DNA of 64,000 nucleotides from Pseudoflavonifractor sp. An85 (GTDB lineage Bacteria; Bacillota; Clostridia; Oscillospirales; Oscillospiraceae): the NCBI RefSeq assembly GCF_002161235.1, contig NZ_NFHE01000006.1, positions 51,602 through 115,601 of the forward strand. Direction: 5' to 3'. The translations under genes and the position numbers were made by a program. Under the pieces are notes generated by a model. That model was not told the DNA's origin, did no database searches, and worked only from the letters and a program-made list of their open reading frames with translations. This document shows positions 18,349 through 26,815 of this stretch, one piece after another (within the stretch, counting starts at the first letter, position 1; every line of letters starts with the position of its first letter).

Positions 18349-19139
18349 AGCTGCCATGTGACATTGTGCAAGACTTGCTGCCGCTGTATGAAGATGACCT
18401 GTGCAGTCAAGCCACTCGGGAGGCTGTGGAGGAACACTTGCGAGAGTGTAAAACCTGCGGAAAGCAGCATGCTGCCGTCCAAGAACTCGTGGAGCCGGAG
18501 GTGGAAGTGGAGCCGGAAAAAGAGCAAAAAGCCACAGCCAAGAGTTTCAAAAAAATACGAAATCGATGGATTGCGTCCATTGTAGTCATTCTTCTTCTCA
18601 TTCCATTGGGATATCTGGGATGGGGACAATATAATATGTCAGGCCCGAGTTTCACTAACCTGCATGAGTTGTACATTGCCAATCGCTTTGCACAATGCCT
18701 GGTCAATGGGGACTATGAGGGGGCGTTTGGTTATTGTGATGTGGAAGGCATCAAAGAGCGCTGGTTGCTGGAGGGATACTTTCCTGAGGAGAAAATGGAA
18801 AATTTCGAGGATGATGCCTGGGAGTTATATCAGAAATTAGCAGAAGACGTGGAAGATTGCGGTGGGATACAGAGTATGCGCTGCACCGGAATTGGTGGAC
18901 ATGGAGTCACGGTGACTGGAGAGGATACGTACGACATAGATTTCCAGCTCCAATTTGAACATCGACAAATCCGGGTATCCTTAAACGTAACGGATGGAGG
19001 TGTAGTATCTGCGTACACGGGGTATAACATCGAGCATCCGCTGGAAAAGTTACTTTCATGGAGCTATCCCATGTACGACAAATACAGAGGATTCCGATAC
19101 GATATTGAACAGGGAATGCTAGTACCATATGAAGATTGA
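18345..19139 (+). CDS. transmembrane anti-sigma factor (zinc-finger type)
   Basis: A 264-residue protein. The cytoplasmic N-terminus has the anti-sigma zinc motif: C5 and HLRECKTC (H31, C35, C38). An acidic linker follows (about 48-60), then one membrane helix (about 75-94) and an extracellular domain of about 165 residues that I do not recognise. ATG 18345 overlaps the sigma stop (ATGA), the usual arrangement for a sigma/anti-sigma pair. The outer domain has no visible enzyme motif and is probably the sensor. Confidence 0.85.
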   Translation: MKLPCDIVQDLLPLYEDDLCSQATREAVEEHLRECKTCGKQHAAVQELVEPEVEVEPEKEQKATAKSFKKIRNRWIASIVVILLLIPLGYLGWGQYNMSGPSFTNLHELYIANRFAQCLVNGDYEGAFGYCDVEGIKERWLLEGYFPEEKMENFEDDAWELYQKLAEDVEDCGGIQSMRCTGIGGHGVTVTGEDTYDIDFQLQFEHRQIRVSLNVTDGGVVSAYTGYNIEHPLEKLLSWSYPMYDKYRGFRYDIEQGMLVPYED

Positions 19140-19149
19140 ATGTTAATGC

Positions 19150-19185
19150 AAAGCCGGGAGGCCCTTTGGTGCTTCCCGGCTTTGT
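19150..19185. terminator. bidirectional terminator between anti-sigma and Crp/Fnr genes
   Basis: Perfect 10-bp stem AAAGCCGGGA/TCCCGGCTTT (19150-19159 with 19174-19183) between two convergent genes. A/T runs flank both arms, so it can serve both strands. Confidence 0.8.
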
Positions 19186-19187
19186 GA

Positions 19188-19796
19188 CTATGATCGGTCT
19201 TGCACTGCTTGAAGTTGTTGGGCGTCCAAAATTCGCACCACACCATACCCCGTCTCAAGAACACCTTGCTGCACCAGCTGCTTCATGGCCCGGCTGACGG
19301 TGATACGGCTCATACCGATGGCCTGCCCAATGCTCTCGTGGGTGCATACCACCGTATTGGCTTCCCCCCGGGGCAAGGTGAGTAGATGCCGAGCCACCCG
19401 TCCAATGGCGGGCAGAGAGGAGGTATCCACATGGTCGGAGAGCAGGCGCACCGTACGGGCTAAATAGCGCAGCATGGGCTGGGCCAGTTGGGGATGCTCT
19501 ATGAAGATTTGATCTAGTCGCTGCTGGTCAATGGACACCACCAAGCTATCCTCCAAAGCCATGGCAGAACTGACACGGGGATACTGGTCGAAAAAGGATG
19601 CCTCCCCCATCAAATCCCCACTGCGGTGGATGGTCAAAATACGTTCATCACCTTCGGGACTGCTGAGAAAACTGCGCACCGAGCCAGAGACCAGATAGTA
19701 AAAGTGATGAGGATGTTCCCCTTGTAAATAGATCATCTGCCCCTTGGTATACAGCTTGGGGGTTTGCCCCTGGGCAAAGATATCCCACTGTGTCAT
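19188..19796 (-). CDS. Crp/Fnr family transcription regulator
   Basis: A 202-residue regulator with an N-terminal cyclic-nucleotide-binding-like beta barrel (about 15-115, containing YLVSGSVRSFL and GDLMGEASFFD) and a C-terminal helix-turn-helix (HESIGQAIGMSRITVSRAMKQL, about 152-173). No cysteine cluster of the FNR type is seen, so it is not an obvious iron-sulfur oxygen sensor. ATG is at 19796, with GGAGGGAG upstream. It is divergent from leuC; the shared 108-base region holds a dyad overlapping its own promoter, suggesting autoregulation. The ligand is unknown. Confidence 0.88.
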   Translation of the reverse strand: MTQWDIFAQGQTPKLYTKGQMIYLQGEHPHHFYYLVSGSVRSFLSSPEGDERILTIHRSGDLMGEASFFDQYPRVSSAMALEDSLVVSIDQQRLDQIFIEHPQLAQPMLRYLARTVRLLSDHVDTSSLPAIGRVARHLLTLPRGEANTVVCTHESIGQAIGMSRITVSRAMKQLVQQGVLETGYGVVRILDAQQLQAVQDRS

Positions 19797-19817
19797 GCCA
19801 CTCCCTCCAATCTTTTC

Positions 19818-19843
19818 AAGATTGTATCATATGTTACATTCTT
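19818..19843. promoter_or_regulatory. dyad operator candidate in the crp-leuC intergenic region
   Basis: The core TGTATCATATGTTACA (19823-19838) is a palindrome with one mismatched pair, flanked by AAGA and TCTT that extend the symmetry to 26 bp. It covers the -10 and most of the spacer of the minus-strand promoter. The Crp/Fnr protein encoded next to it is the likely binder (inference). Confidence 0.55.
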
Positions 19844-19849
19844 TTTCCA
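19821..19849 (-). promoter_or_regulatory. putative promoter of the Crp/Fnr gene
   Basis: On the minus strand TGGAAA (19849-19844), a 17-base spacer, and TACAAT (19826-19821). It lies 25 bases before the ATG and is overlapped by the dyad operator. Confidence 0.5.
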
Positions 19850-19904
19850 GATGCTTTGGCATAATAAACACACATAAAACCTGAGAAACGAGGAGGTGCG
19901 TCTC

Positions 19905-21164
19905 ATGGGTATGACCATGACGCAAAAGATTTTGGCCCGGGCTGCTGGCCTGGATCAGGTTCAGGCTGGGCAGCTGCTGGAAGGGAAGCTGGATTTGGTG
20001 CTGGGCAACGACATCACCACTCCGGTGGCCATCAAGGAGTTTGAGAAGGCGGGGCTGTCCACAGTATTTGACAAGGATAAAATCGCCATTGTGCTGGATC
20101 ACTCCACCCCCTGTAAAGATATCAAGTCTGCGCAGCTGTGTGCCATCTGCCGAGACTTTGCCCATAAGCACCAGGTTACCCACTTCTACGATGTGGGCCA
20201 GATGGGCATTGAGCATGCCCTCATCCCGGAGAAGGGACTGGCTGCCCCTGGTGAGGTCATCATTGGCGCTGACTCCCACACCTGTACCTACGGCGCTCTA
20301 GGAGCTTTCTCCACCGGTGTCGGTTCCACCGACATGGCAGCTGGCATGGCCACAGGTCTGGCCTGGTTCAAGGTACCCCAGGCCATCCAGGTCAAGCTCA
20401 CCGGCAAGCTCTCCCCCTACGTCAGTGGCAAGGATGTGGTACTCCATCTCATCGGCATGATTGGTGTGGATGGCGCTCTGTATCAGTCTTTGGAGTTCTG
20501 CGGAGACGGCGTGGCATCCTTGGAAATGGACGACCGTTTCACCATCTGCAACATGGCCATTGAGGCGGGGGCGAAAAACGGTATTTTCCCCGTGGACGAG
20601 AAGACCATTGCCTACCTGAACGGACGGGTGGAGCGGGCGTGGACCGCTTTTGAGGCGGACGAGGACGCTGTCTATTCCCGCACCGTGGAAATCAACCTGT
20701 CTACGCTGCGCCCCACCGTGGCTTTGCCTCACTTGCCCTCCAACACTCAGCCGGTGGACGAAGTGGCAGGTAAGCCCATCCAGCAAGTGGTCATTGGCTC
20801 TTGCACCAACGGGCGGCTCAAAGACCTGCGGGAAGCCGCTGCCATTCTCCGGGGCAAAAAAGTGGCCGACGGGGTGCGGTGCATTGTCATTCCCGCCACC
20901 CAGCAGATTTATCTTCAGGCCATGGAGGAGGGGCTCATCGCCGACTTCATCCAGGCCGGTGCTGCGGTGTCCACCCCCACCTGTGGTCCCTGCCTGGGCG
21001 GTCACATGGGGGTGCTCAGTGACAACGAGTGGGCCATTGCCACCACCAACCGCAACTTTGTAGGCCGCATGGGTCCCACTAGCTCCATGATCATTCTGGC
21101 AAGCCCTGCCGTGGCAGCGGCTTCCGCCATCACCGGCGTGGTCACCGACCCCGCCACCATCTGA
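19905..21164 (+). CDS. leuC: 3-isopropylmalate dehydratase large subunit
   Basis: The large subunit of the leucine-pathway isomerase that converts 2-isopropylmalate to 3-isopropylmalate. The 419-residue length is that of the archaeal/clostridial LeuC type. Iron-sulfur ligands are visible in IGSCTNGR and [20 protein letters not shown] is the substrate motif. ATG 19905 follows AGGAGGTGCG by eight bases; an in-frame codon at 19896 lies inside that ribosome site. leuD and leuB follow closely as one operon. There is no room for a long T-box leader in the 108-base upstream region. Confidence 0.95.
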   Translation: MGMTMTQKILARAAGLDQVQAGQLLEGKLDLVLGNDITTPVAIKEFEKAGLSTVFDKDKIAIVLDHSTPCKDIKSAQLCAICRDFAHKHQVTHFYDVGQMGIEHALIPEKGLAAPGEVIIGADSHTCTYGALGAFSTGVGSTDMAAGMATGLAWFKVPQAIQVKLTGKLSPYVSGKDVVLHLIGMIGVDGALYQSLEFCGDGVASLEMDDRFTICNMAIEAGAKNGIFPVDEKTIAYLNGRVERAWTAFEADEDAVYSRTVEINLSTLRPTVALPHLPSNTQPVDEVAGKPIQQVVIGSCTNGRLKDLREAAAILRGKKVADGVRCIVIPATQQIYLQAMEEGLIADFIQAGAAVSTPTCGPCLGGHMGVLSDNEWAIATTNRNFVGRMGPTSSMIILASPAVAAASAITGVVTDPATI

Positions 21165-21179
21165 GGGAGGGATAAAAAG

Positions 21180-21665
21180 ATGAAGATTTACAAATATGGC
21201 GACAACGTGGACACTGACGTCATCATTCCCGCCCGCTACTTAAACGCCCCCGATGAAAAGTCCCTGGCCTCCCATTGTATGGAGGATATTGATGCCGACT
21301 TTGCCACCACCGTGGAGCAAGGCGACATTGTTGTGGGAGGCAGCAACTTCGGCTGCGGCTCTTCCCGAGAGCACGCTCCCTTGGCCATCAAGGCCTGCGG
21401 CGTAAAGTGTGTCATCGCCAAGAGCTTTGCTCGCATCTTTTACCGCAACGCCATCAACATCGGTTTCCCCATCATGGAGTGTCCTGAGGCAGTGGACGGC
21501 ATTTCCCCCGGGGACAGCGTCACCGTGGATTTTGCCACCGGCGTCATCGAAAACCAAACCACTGGAGCCACCTTCCAGGCCGCCCCGTTTCCCGCCTTTG
21601 TCAATGGCATCATTGAGCACGGCGGCCTGCTCCATTCTCTAAAAGCCAGGGGGATTGCAAAATGA
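21180..21665 (+). CDS. leuD: 3-isopropylmalate dehydratase small subunit
   Basis: The 161-residue small (swivel-domain) subunit that completes the LeuCD isomerase. Family motifs [29 protein letters not shown] and [16 protein letters not shown] are present. ATG 21180 follows GGGAGGGATAAAAAG. The stop overlaps the leuB start by four bases. The short length matches the LeuC type next to it. Confidence 0.95.
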   Translation: MKIYKYGDNVDTDVIIPARYLNAPDEKSLASHCMEDIDADFATTVEQGDIVVGGSNFGCGSSREHAPLAIKACGVKCVIAKSFARIFYRNAINIGFPIMECPEAVDGISPGDSVTVDFATGVIENQTTGATFQAAPFPAFVNGIIEHGGLLHSLKARGIAK

Positions 21666-22738
21666 ACTATAAAATTGCTCTGATTCGAGGGGACGGCATC
21701 GGCCCTGAAATCGTCAACGAAGCCGTAGGCGTTCTGGACAAAGTAGGGGAGAAGTTTGGTCACACCTTCACCTATGTGGATGTGCTGCTGGGCGGCTGCG
21801 CCACCGATGCAGTGGGAAAGAGCTATCCTGACGGTACCGCCGAGGTATGCAAGAGCTGTGACGCTGTACTACTGGGCGCTGTGGGTGGCCCCAAGTGGGG
21901 CAGTGATAAACCCGCTGAGCAACGCCCGGAAACCGCTCTGCTGGCCATCCGCAAGGACTTGGGGCTGTACGCTAACCTGCGTCCCGCCGCTCTGCGTCCG
22001 GCTTTGGCCGAGGCTTGTCCGCTGAAGAAGGAGACCGCCGAGAAGGGCATTGACCTGATGATGGTCCGGGAACTTACTGGCGGGGTGTACTTTGGCAAGC
22101 GGGATCGCTACGATACCCTGGATCGAGGTGTGGAGTGTACCGACCTGATGGCCTACTCTGAGATGGAAATTGAGCGCATTGGCCGCCGCACCTTTGAAAT
22201 GGCTCGGCTGAGACGCAAAAAAGTGTCCAGCGTGGACAAGGCCAATGTGCTGGAGACCAGCCGACTGTGGCGGTCTGTGATGCACCGTCTGGCAGAGGAA
22301 TACCCCGACGTGGCCTATGAGGACGTGCTGGTGGACAACTGCGCCATGCAGCTGGTGCGTGACCCGGGCCAATTTGACGTGGTGGTGACGGAGAATATGT
22401 TTGGCGACATACTCTCCGACGAGGCCTCTATGATTACCGGCTCCATCGGCCTGCTGCCCTCTGCCTCCATGGGTGACACCGCTCCCGCCCTCTACGAACC
22501 CATTCATGGCTCCGCTCCTGACATCGCCGGTCAGGATAAGGCCAACCCCATCGCCACCATTCTCTCCGTGGCCATGATGCTGCGCTATTCCTTCCAGCTG
22601 GCCGCAGAGGCAGATGCAGTGGAACAGGCGGTAGATAAGGCCCTGGCTGACGGCTGGCGCACGGCTGACATCGCCAAACCTAGCGAGACCGTTGTGGGTA
22701 CTCGTCAGATGGGACAAATCATTCGGGACAATATCTAA
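21662..22738 (+). CDS. leuB: 3-isopropylmalate dehydrogenase
   Basis: LeuB oxidises and decarboxylates 3-isopropylmalate to 2-ketoisocaproate with NAD. The 358-residue protein shows the start [17 protein letters not shown], the substrate motif [13 protein letters not shown], the metal-binding [13 protein letters not shown] and FGDILSDEA, and the NAD motif [12 protein letters not shown]. It overlaps leuD by four bases and ends just before a terminator, closing the leuCDB operon. leuA is not in this window. Confidence 0.96.
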   Translation: MNYKIALIRGDGIGPEIVNEAVGVLDKVGEKFGHTFTYVDVLLGGCATDAVGKSYPDGTAEVCKSCDAVLLGAVGGPKWGSDKPAEQRPETALLAIRKDLGLYANLRPAALRPALAEACPLKKETAEKGIDLMMVRELTGGVYFGKRDRYDTLDRGVECTDLMAYSEMEIERIGRRTFEMARLRRKKVSSVDKANVLETSRLWRSVMHRLAEEYPDVAYEDVLVDNCAMQLVRDPGQFDVVVTENMFGDILSDEASMITGSIGLLPSASMGDTAPALYEPIHGSAPDIAGQDKANPIATILSVAMMLRYSFQLAAEADAVEQAVDKALADGWRTADIAKPSETVVGTRQMGQIIRDNI

Positions 22739-22744
22739 CATATC

Positions 22745-22785
22745 GGAAACCTCCGCTCCATTTCTATGGGCGCGGAGGTTTCCTC
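22745..22785 (+). terminator. leuCDB terminator
   Basis: Perfect 12-bp stem GGAAACCTCCGC (22745-22756) with GCGGAGGTTTCC (22772-22783). The following TCTTG gives only a weak T-run. Confidence 0.7.
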
Positions 22786-22814
22786 TTGCAATGCTCTTTG
22801 GCCCTGGCTATAAT
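22786..22814 (+). promoter_or_regulatory. SigA promoter of the CoaX-like gene
   Basis: TTGCAA at 22786-22791, a 17-base spacer and a perfect TATAAT at 22809-22814. It starts directly after the leuB terminator and 40 bases before the gene. Confidence 0.85.
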
Positions 22815-22853
22815 GAAAACAAAGCTATTTTATAAACAAAGGGGTTGGGCGCT

Positions 22854-23636
22854 TTGATTCTGGCTGTGGCCATCAGCAATATCCACGTCACCATTGCTCT
22901 GTTTGAAGAGAATGGGGACATTCGTTTTCGTTCCGAACTGGAAACAGAGCGCAGATACAGCGAAGATCGCTGTGCCTTGGATTTGATGGGCGTGTTCCAG
23001 CTGTACGGCGGGAATATCCAAGACGTACAGGGGGCCATTGTCTCCAGTGTGGTTCCTCCCGTGACGGATATCTTCGTCCGAGCCATTCAGCGGCTGACGG
23101 GAAAGCGGCCCATGGTGGTGGGGCCTGGAGTTAAAACCGGGTTGAACATCCGAGCGGACGTTCACAACCAACTGGGCAGCAACATTGTAGCCTCAGCCGT
23201 GGCTGCGGTGGCTCTGTATCCATCCCCGTCCATCGTCATCAACTCAGGCACGGCCCTGTCCTTTTCCTATATGCGCCAAGCCTCTTACGAAGGGTGTGCC
23301 ATCATGCCCGGCATGTCCATAGCTCTGGAAGCTCTGTCCGACAATGGAGCACAACTGCCCCACATCGCCATGGGAAAGGTGGATACCCCTCTGGGCCGTA
23401 ACACCGTGGACTCCATGCGAGCGGGTGTGGTATACGGTTATGCCGGTACCATCGACCGACTCATTGACGAGATGGAGCAGGCAGCAGGGGAGCCCACCGT
23501 CTCGGTGGTCGCCACTGGAGAATATGCCCCGGAAATTTTCCGCCACTGCCGTCACTCCATTGAGTATGATCGGGATCTGATGGTCAAGGGGTTGTATTTT
23601 CTCTATCGCAAAAACAGCTCCAAGCGCACACGGTAA
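22854..23636 (+). CDS. CoaX-like (type III pantothenate kinase family) protein, catalytic aspartates replaced
   Basis: A 260-residue ASKHA-fold protein of the CoaX family; the C-terminal half matches well (GCAIMPGMSIALEALSDNGAQLP, NTVDSMRAGVVYGYAG, VVATGEYA). The two catalytic motifs are altered: the family D-x-GNT start reads VAISNI (Ala6 in place of Asp), and the central VDFGTA reads INSGTA (Asn130 in place of Asp). Normal pantothenate kinase activity is therefore doubtful. Start TTG 22854 lies nine bases after AAAGGGG; the TTG at 22845 abuts that site. It has its own promoter. A second, intact coaX may exist elsewhere. Confidence 0.75.
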   Translation: MILAVAISNIHVTIALFEENGDIRFRSELETERRYSEDRCALDLMGVFQLYGGNIQDVQGAIVSSVVPPVTDIFVRAIQRLTGKRPMVVGPGVKTGLNIRADVHNQLGSNIVASAVAAVALYPSPSIVINSGTALSFSYMRQASYEGCAIMPGMSIALEALSDNGAQLPHIAMGKVDTPLGRNTVDSMRAGVVYGYAGTIDRLIDEMEQAAGEPTVSVVATGEYAPEIFRHCRHSIEYDRDLMVKGLYFLYRKNSSKRTR

Positions 23637-23693
23637 TTTTGCAGCTCGGGATATTCAAAGATGCAAATTTCACCCTGTGTTTTGGATCCACAC

Positions 23694-23722
23694 TTGAAAC
23701 TATGCAAGAAACACGGTATAAT
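23694..23722 (+). promoter_or_regulatory. SigA promoter of the aminotransferase gene
   Basis: TTGAAA at 23694-23699, 17-base spacer, perfect TATAAT at 23717-23722. It lies 33 bases before the start codon. Confidence 0.85.
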
Positions 23723-23754
23723 GTGTCATAATTACAGTGTACGGAGGGATTGAC

Positions 23755-24951
23755 TTGAAAGAATTGTCGCTTCTTGCCTCTCAGGTACAGGCATCCAGCA
23801 CCATGGCCATTGACTCTCTGGCCAAGCAAATGAAAGCGGAAGGCATTGATGTCATCGGTTTTGGTGCCGGTGAGCCGGATTTTAACACCCCGGACGAGAT
23901 CAAAGCCGCTGGCATCCGCGCCATTGAAGAAAACAACACCCGCTACACACCCGCTTCTGGCACCCTTGGTCTGAAAGAGGCCGTATGCGCTCGCATCAAG
24001 GCCGACTGCCATGTGGAGTATCAGCCCTCCCAGGTAGTGGTGGCCGCAGGTGCCAAGCACTGCGTGTATCTGGCTCTCCGTGCCCTGGTCAATCCTGGGG
24101 ATGAGGTCATTCTCCCGGCTCCCTATTGGGTGAGCTACATTGAGCTGATCCGCATGATGGGCGGCGTGCCCGTGGTAGTCACTGCCCAGGAGTCTGCTGG
24201 GTTTAAGATTACCGCCCAGCAGCTGCGGGATGCTGTGACCGACAAGACAAAAGCCATCATTCTCAATAACCCCTCCAACCCCACAGGTATGGTGTACAGC
24301 CGAGAGGAGCTGCAGACTCTGGCCGACGTGTGCGTGGAGAAGGATCTGTACATCATTGCTGATGAGATTTACTCCTGTCTGCTGTACGATGGATTGAAGT
24401 TCACTTCGGTGGCCAGTCTGGGTGAAGAAGTAAAAAAGCGCACCATTCTCATCAACGGCGTGTCCAAAGCCTATGCCATGACCGGCTGGCGCATTGGGTA
24501 CGCGCTGGGTGAGCCTGAGGTCATCAAGGTCATGAGCAACTACCTCAGCCACTGCGCTGGTTCTTGCTGTGCCATCTCCCAGGCAGCAGCTCAGGTTGCC
24601 CTCAGCGGTCCTCAGGATAAGATTGAGACCATGCGTCAGGCCTTTGAGGAGCGCCGCAACTACCTGGTAAAGCGGATGAACCAGGTGGAGGGTGTCAGCT
24701 GCATCCAGCCTGAGGGCGCTTTCTATGTGATGATGAACATGGAAAAGCTGGTGGGCCGCAGCGTGCGCGGCCAGGTCATCGAGACCTGCGACGATTTCTC
24801 CCAGGCCTTTTTGAAGTATGGTCTGGTGGCAACTGTCCCCGGGACCGCCTTTGGCGCCCCCAGCTTTGTGCGCTGGTCCTATGCCACTTCCATGGAGAAT
24901 ATCCAGAAGGGTATGGATCGTCTGGAGGCATTTTTGAAGGAATTTCAATGA
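23755..24951 (+). CDS. aspC: pyridoxal-phosphate aminotransferase, aspartate type
   Basis: A 398-residue class I/II aminotransferase, most like aspartate aminotransferase of the Ib type (oxaloacetate plus glutamate to aspartate plus 2-oxoglutarate). Visible motifs: GAGEPDFNTP near the start, NNPSNPTGMVY, and the PLP-binding lysine in NGVSKAYAMTGWRIGY. Start is TTG 23755, seven bases after ACGGAGGGA; a GTG 18 bases earlier lies upstream of that site. It is a single-gene unit with its own promoter. Exact substrate specificity cannot be read from sequence alone. Confidence 0.88.
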   Translation: MKELSLLASQVQASSTMAIDSLAKQMKAEGIDVIGFGAGEPDFNTPDEIKAAGIRAIEENNTRYTPASGTLGLKEAVCARIKADCHVEYQPSQVVVAAGAKHCVYLALRALVNPGDEVILPAPYWVSYIELIRMMGGVPVVVTAQESAGFKITAQQLRDAVTDKTKAIILNNPSNPTGMVYSREELQTLADVCVEKDLYIIADEIYSCLLYDGLKFTSVASLGEEVKKRTILINGVSKAYAMTGWRIGYALGEPEVIKVMSNYLSHCAGSCCAISQAAAQVALSGPQDKIETMRQAFEERRNYLVKRMNQVEGVSCIQPEGAFYVMMNMEKLVGRSVRGQVIETCDDFSQAFLKYGLVATVPGTAFGAPSFVRWSYATSMENIQKGMDRLEAFLKEFQ

Positions 24952-24960
24952 GATTCCCCT

Positions 24961-24990
24961 CCAACCTCTTGCAAAAGAGCAAAAGGTTGG
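24961..24990 (+). terminator. inverted repeat after aspC overlapping the next promoter
   Basis: CCAACCT/AGGTTGG (24961-24967 with 24984-24990) with an inner TTGC/GCAA. It may end the aminotransferase transcript, but no T-run follows and the -35 of the next gene lies in its loop side. It may equally be an operator. Confidence 0.45.
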
Positions 24991-24997
24991 ATATACT
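24969..24997 (+). promoter_or_regulatory. SigA promoter of the DUF1858 gene
   Basis: TTGCAA at 24969-24974, 17-base spacer, TATACT at 24992-24997. The -35 is embedded in the 24961-24990 inverted repeat. Confidence 0.75.
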
Positions 24998-25036
24998 AAG
25001 CATGTTCGACAAAACTAGATCAGGAGGTCATGTAAC

Positions 25037-25237
25037 ATGGCTAAGATTACCAAGGATACCATCATCGGCGACATTCTGGACATCGCCCCTCACACCGCCC
25101 CCATCTTCCTCTCCATCGGCATGCACTGCCTGGGTTGCCCCTCCGCCCGTGGCGAGACCGTGGAGCAGGCCTGCATGGTGCACGGCGTGGACGTGGATTC
25201 TCTGCTGGAGAAGATCAACGCCAACATCGCAGATTGA
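25037..25237 (+). CDS. DUF1858 (hybrid-cluster-associated type) small disulfide protein
   Basis: A 66-residue protein with the DUF1858 pattern: MAKITKDTIIGDILDIAP, then MHCLGCPSARGETVEQAC, which carries a CxxC pair and a third cysteine. Members are small redox or metal proteins of anaerobes, often found beside hybrid-cluster proteins; the function is not established. ATG 25037 follows CAGGAGGTCATGTAAC. It has its own promoter and terminator, so it is expressed alone, probably strongly. Confidence 0.85.
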   Translation: MAKITKDTIIGDILDIAPHTAPIFLSIGMHCLGCPSARGETVEQACMVHGVDVDSLLEKINANIAD

Positions 25238-25247
25238 TGAATCAATG

Positions 25248-25282
25248 GGAAAGAGCGGGAAACCGCTCTTTCCGTCTATTTT
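25248..25282 (+). terminator. terminator of the DUF1858 gene
   Basis: Perfect 11-bp stem GGAAAGAGCGG/CCGCTCTTTCC (25248-25258 with 25263-25273) with a GAAA loop, followed by the T-rich GTCTATTTT. Confidence 0.8.
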
Positions 25283-25300
25283 GAGGTTTTTGGAGGAACT

Positions 25301-25981
25301 ATGGAGTTAACACCGAGATTGGAAACCATTGCCCGGCAAGTGCCCCAGGGTTCTATCTTGGCGGATGTGGGCACCGACCATGGCCTTTTACCGGTATGGC
25401 TGTTGCTGGAGGGGCGTATTTCTTATGCCATTGCCTCGGATCTGCGGGAGGGACCCTTGTCCCGGGCCCGTGAGACAGTGGAGCAGCATGGCGTGACAGG
25501 CCGCGTCTCTCTGCGCCTGTGTGATGGTCTGGCTGGTATTGAAGCTGGAGAAGCAGATGTGGTGTCCATTGCGGGCATGGGCGGGGAAACCATCGCCACC
25601 ATTTTGGAGCAAGCTCCCTGGACACGAGAAAATACCCTGCTGCTGTTGCAGCCCATGACATCCTTTCCGGACCTGCGGCAGTGGCTGCTGGATCACGGGT
25701 ATACAGTGGAGCAAGAGACCATCTGTCAGGAAGGCAGCCGGATGTACACCATTCTCACCGTCCGGGGTGGACAAGACGCCCCTTTGACCGCCGCAGAACT
25801 TTGGGTTGGACGAAATCGGCCCCAGCCTCTGCGCCGTGCCTATCTGACCATGATGGAGAACAAGGTGCGCCGCGCCTTGGATGGGCAGCGTGCCTCCGCT
25901 CATCCTGATGAAGCCATGGTAGCCCATCTGGAGGACGTACTGGCCGGGATGGATGCCATGAAAAAGGAGTTGGAAGCATGA
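25301..25981 (+). CDS. trmK: tRNA (adenine-22-N1)-methyltransferase
   Basis: TrmK methylates adenosine 22 of tRNA using S-adenosylmethionine. The 226-residue protein has the family SAM site ADVGTDHGLLPVWLL, the acidic SDLREGPLSRARE, and SIAGMGGETIATIL. ATG 25301 follows TTTTTGGAGGAACT. It overlaps the Nif3-family gene by four bases; this trmK-nif3 pairing is widely conserved in Firmicutes. The C-terminal coiled helix (about 170-226) is normal for the family. Confidence 0.93.
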   Translation: MELTPRLETIARQVPQGSILADVGTDHGLLPVWLLLEGRISYAIASDLREGPLSRARETVEQHGVTGRVSLRLCDGLAGIEAGEADVVSIAGMGGETIATILEQAPWTRENTLLLLQPMTSFPDLRQWLLDHGYTVEQETICQEGSRMYTILTVRGGQDAPLTAAELWVGRNRPQPLRRAYLTMMENKVRRALDGQRASAHPDEAMVAHLEDVLAGMDAMKKELEA

Positions 25982-26772
25982 GCACCACGGTAGCACAAAT
26001 TTATGATTTGATGAATCAGCGCGCCCCGTTTCATTACCAGCTGGGGTTTGACAACGCTGGTTTCCTGGTGGGGCGGCGAAATGAAGAGGTGCATCATGTC
26101 CTGGTGGCGTTGGATATCACCCCTGCTGTGGTGCAGGAAGCCGTGGAGCTGGGCGCCCAACTCATCGTCTCTCACCACCCAGTGATTTGGAATGGCTTGA
26201 AGCAGCTCACCGACGACACACCCGCAGGTACTATGCTCCTGGATATGATCCAACATGGCTTGGCCGCCATTTGCGCCCACACCAATCTGGACGCTGTGGC
26301 AGAGGGCGTCAACGACGCTCTGGCCCATACCTTGGGACTGACTGACGTAGAGCAGCTCCACCAGGACGGGGTGGACGAACAGGGAAGACCCTATGGCATT
26401 GGCCGGGTGGGGGTGGTGTCTCCCCAGGAGGTAGACGCTTTTGCTGCGCTGGTAAAGCAGCAACTCAACGCCGCCTGTGTTCGTGTGGTGGACAGCGGAA
26501 AGCCAGTGCACAAAGTAGCTGTGGGCGGCGGCTCCTGTGGCAGCATGCTCGCCGACGCATTGGCCTGTGGCTGCGATACTTTTGTCACCGCAGATGTGAA
26601 ATATGACGTGTTCTTGGAGGCCAAGAACTACGGGCTCAATTTGCTGGATGCAGGACACTATCCCACAGAAAATGTGGTGTGCCCCGTGGTGGCCGGATGG
26701 CTACAAAACGCTTTCCCGGACCTGAAGGTGACCATCTCCCAGCGCCACCGGGAAATCTACCACTGCGTCTAG
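25978..26772 (+). CDS. Nif3-like dinuclear metal centre protein
   Basis: A 264-residue member of the Nif3/YqfO/DUF34 family. Metal ligands are visible in the SHHPVIW motif and in the C-terminal DAGHYPTE. The family forms toroidal hexamers with a two-metal site. GTP cyclohydrolase type 1b activity has been claimed for a relative, but its cellular role is not settled. It lacks the PII-like insert found in longer YqfO homologues. It starts within the trmK stop and precedes the amidase gene. Confidence 0.9.
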   Translation: MSTTVAQIYDLMNQRAPFHYQLGFDNAGFLVGRRNEEVHHVLVALDITPAVVQEAVELGAQLIVSHHPVIWNGLKQLTDDTPAGTMLLDMIQHGLAAICAHTNLDAVAEGVNDALAHTLGLTDVEQLHQDGVDEQGRPYGIGRVGVVSPQEVDAFAALVKQQLNAACVRVVDSGKPVHKVAVGGGSCGSMLADALACGCDTFVTADVKYDVFLEAKNYGLNLLDAGHYPTENVVCPVVAGWLQNAFPDLKVTISQRHREIYHCV

Positions 26773-26815
26773 CATGAGTTGTCCCCTTTTCTCATATGGT
26801 GAGAGGGAAGGGGGG

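Noticed and set aside
19797..19904. Leucine T-box leader before leuC
   Set aside because: Only 108 bases are available, with no T-box core or specifier hairpin visible.
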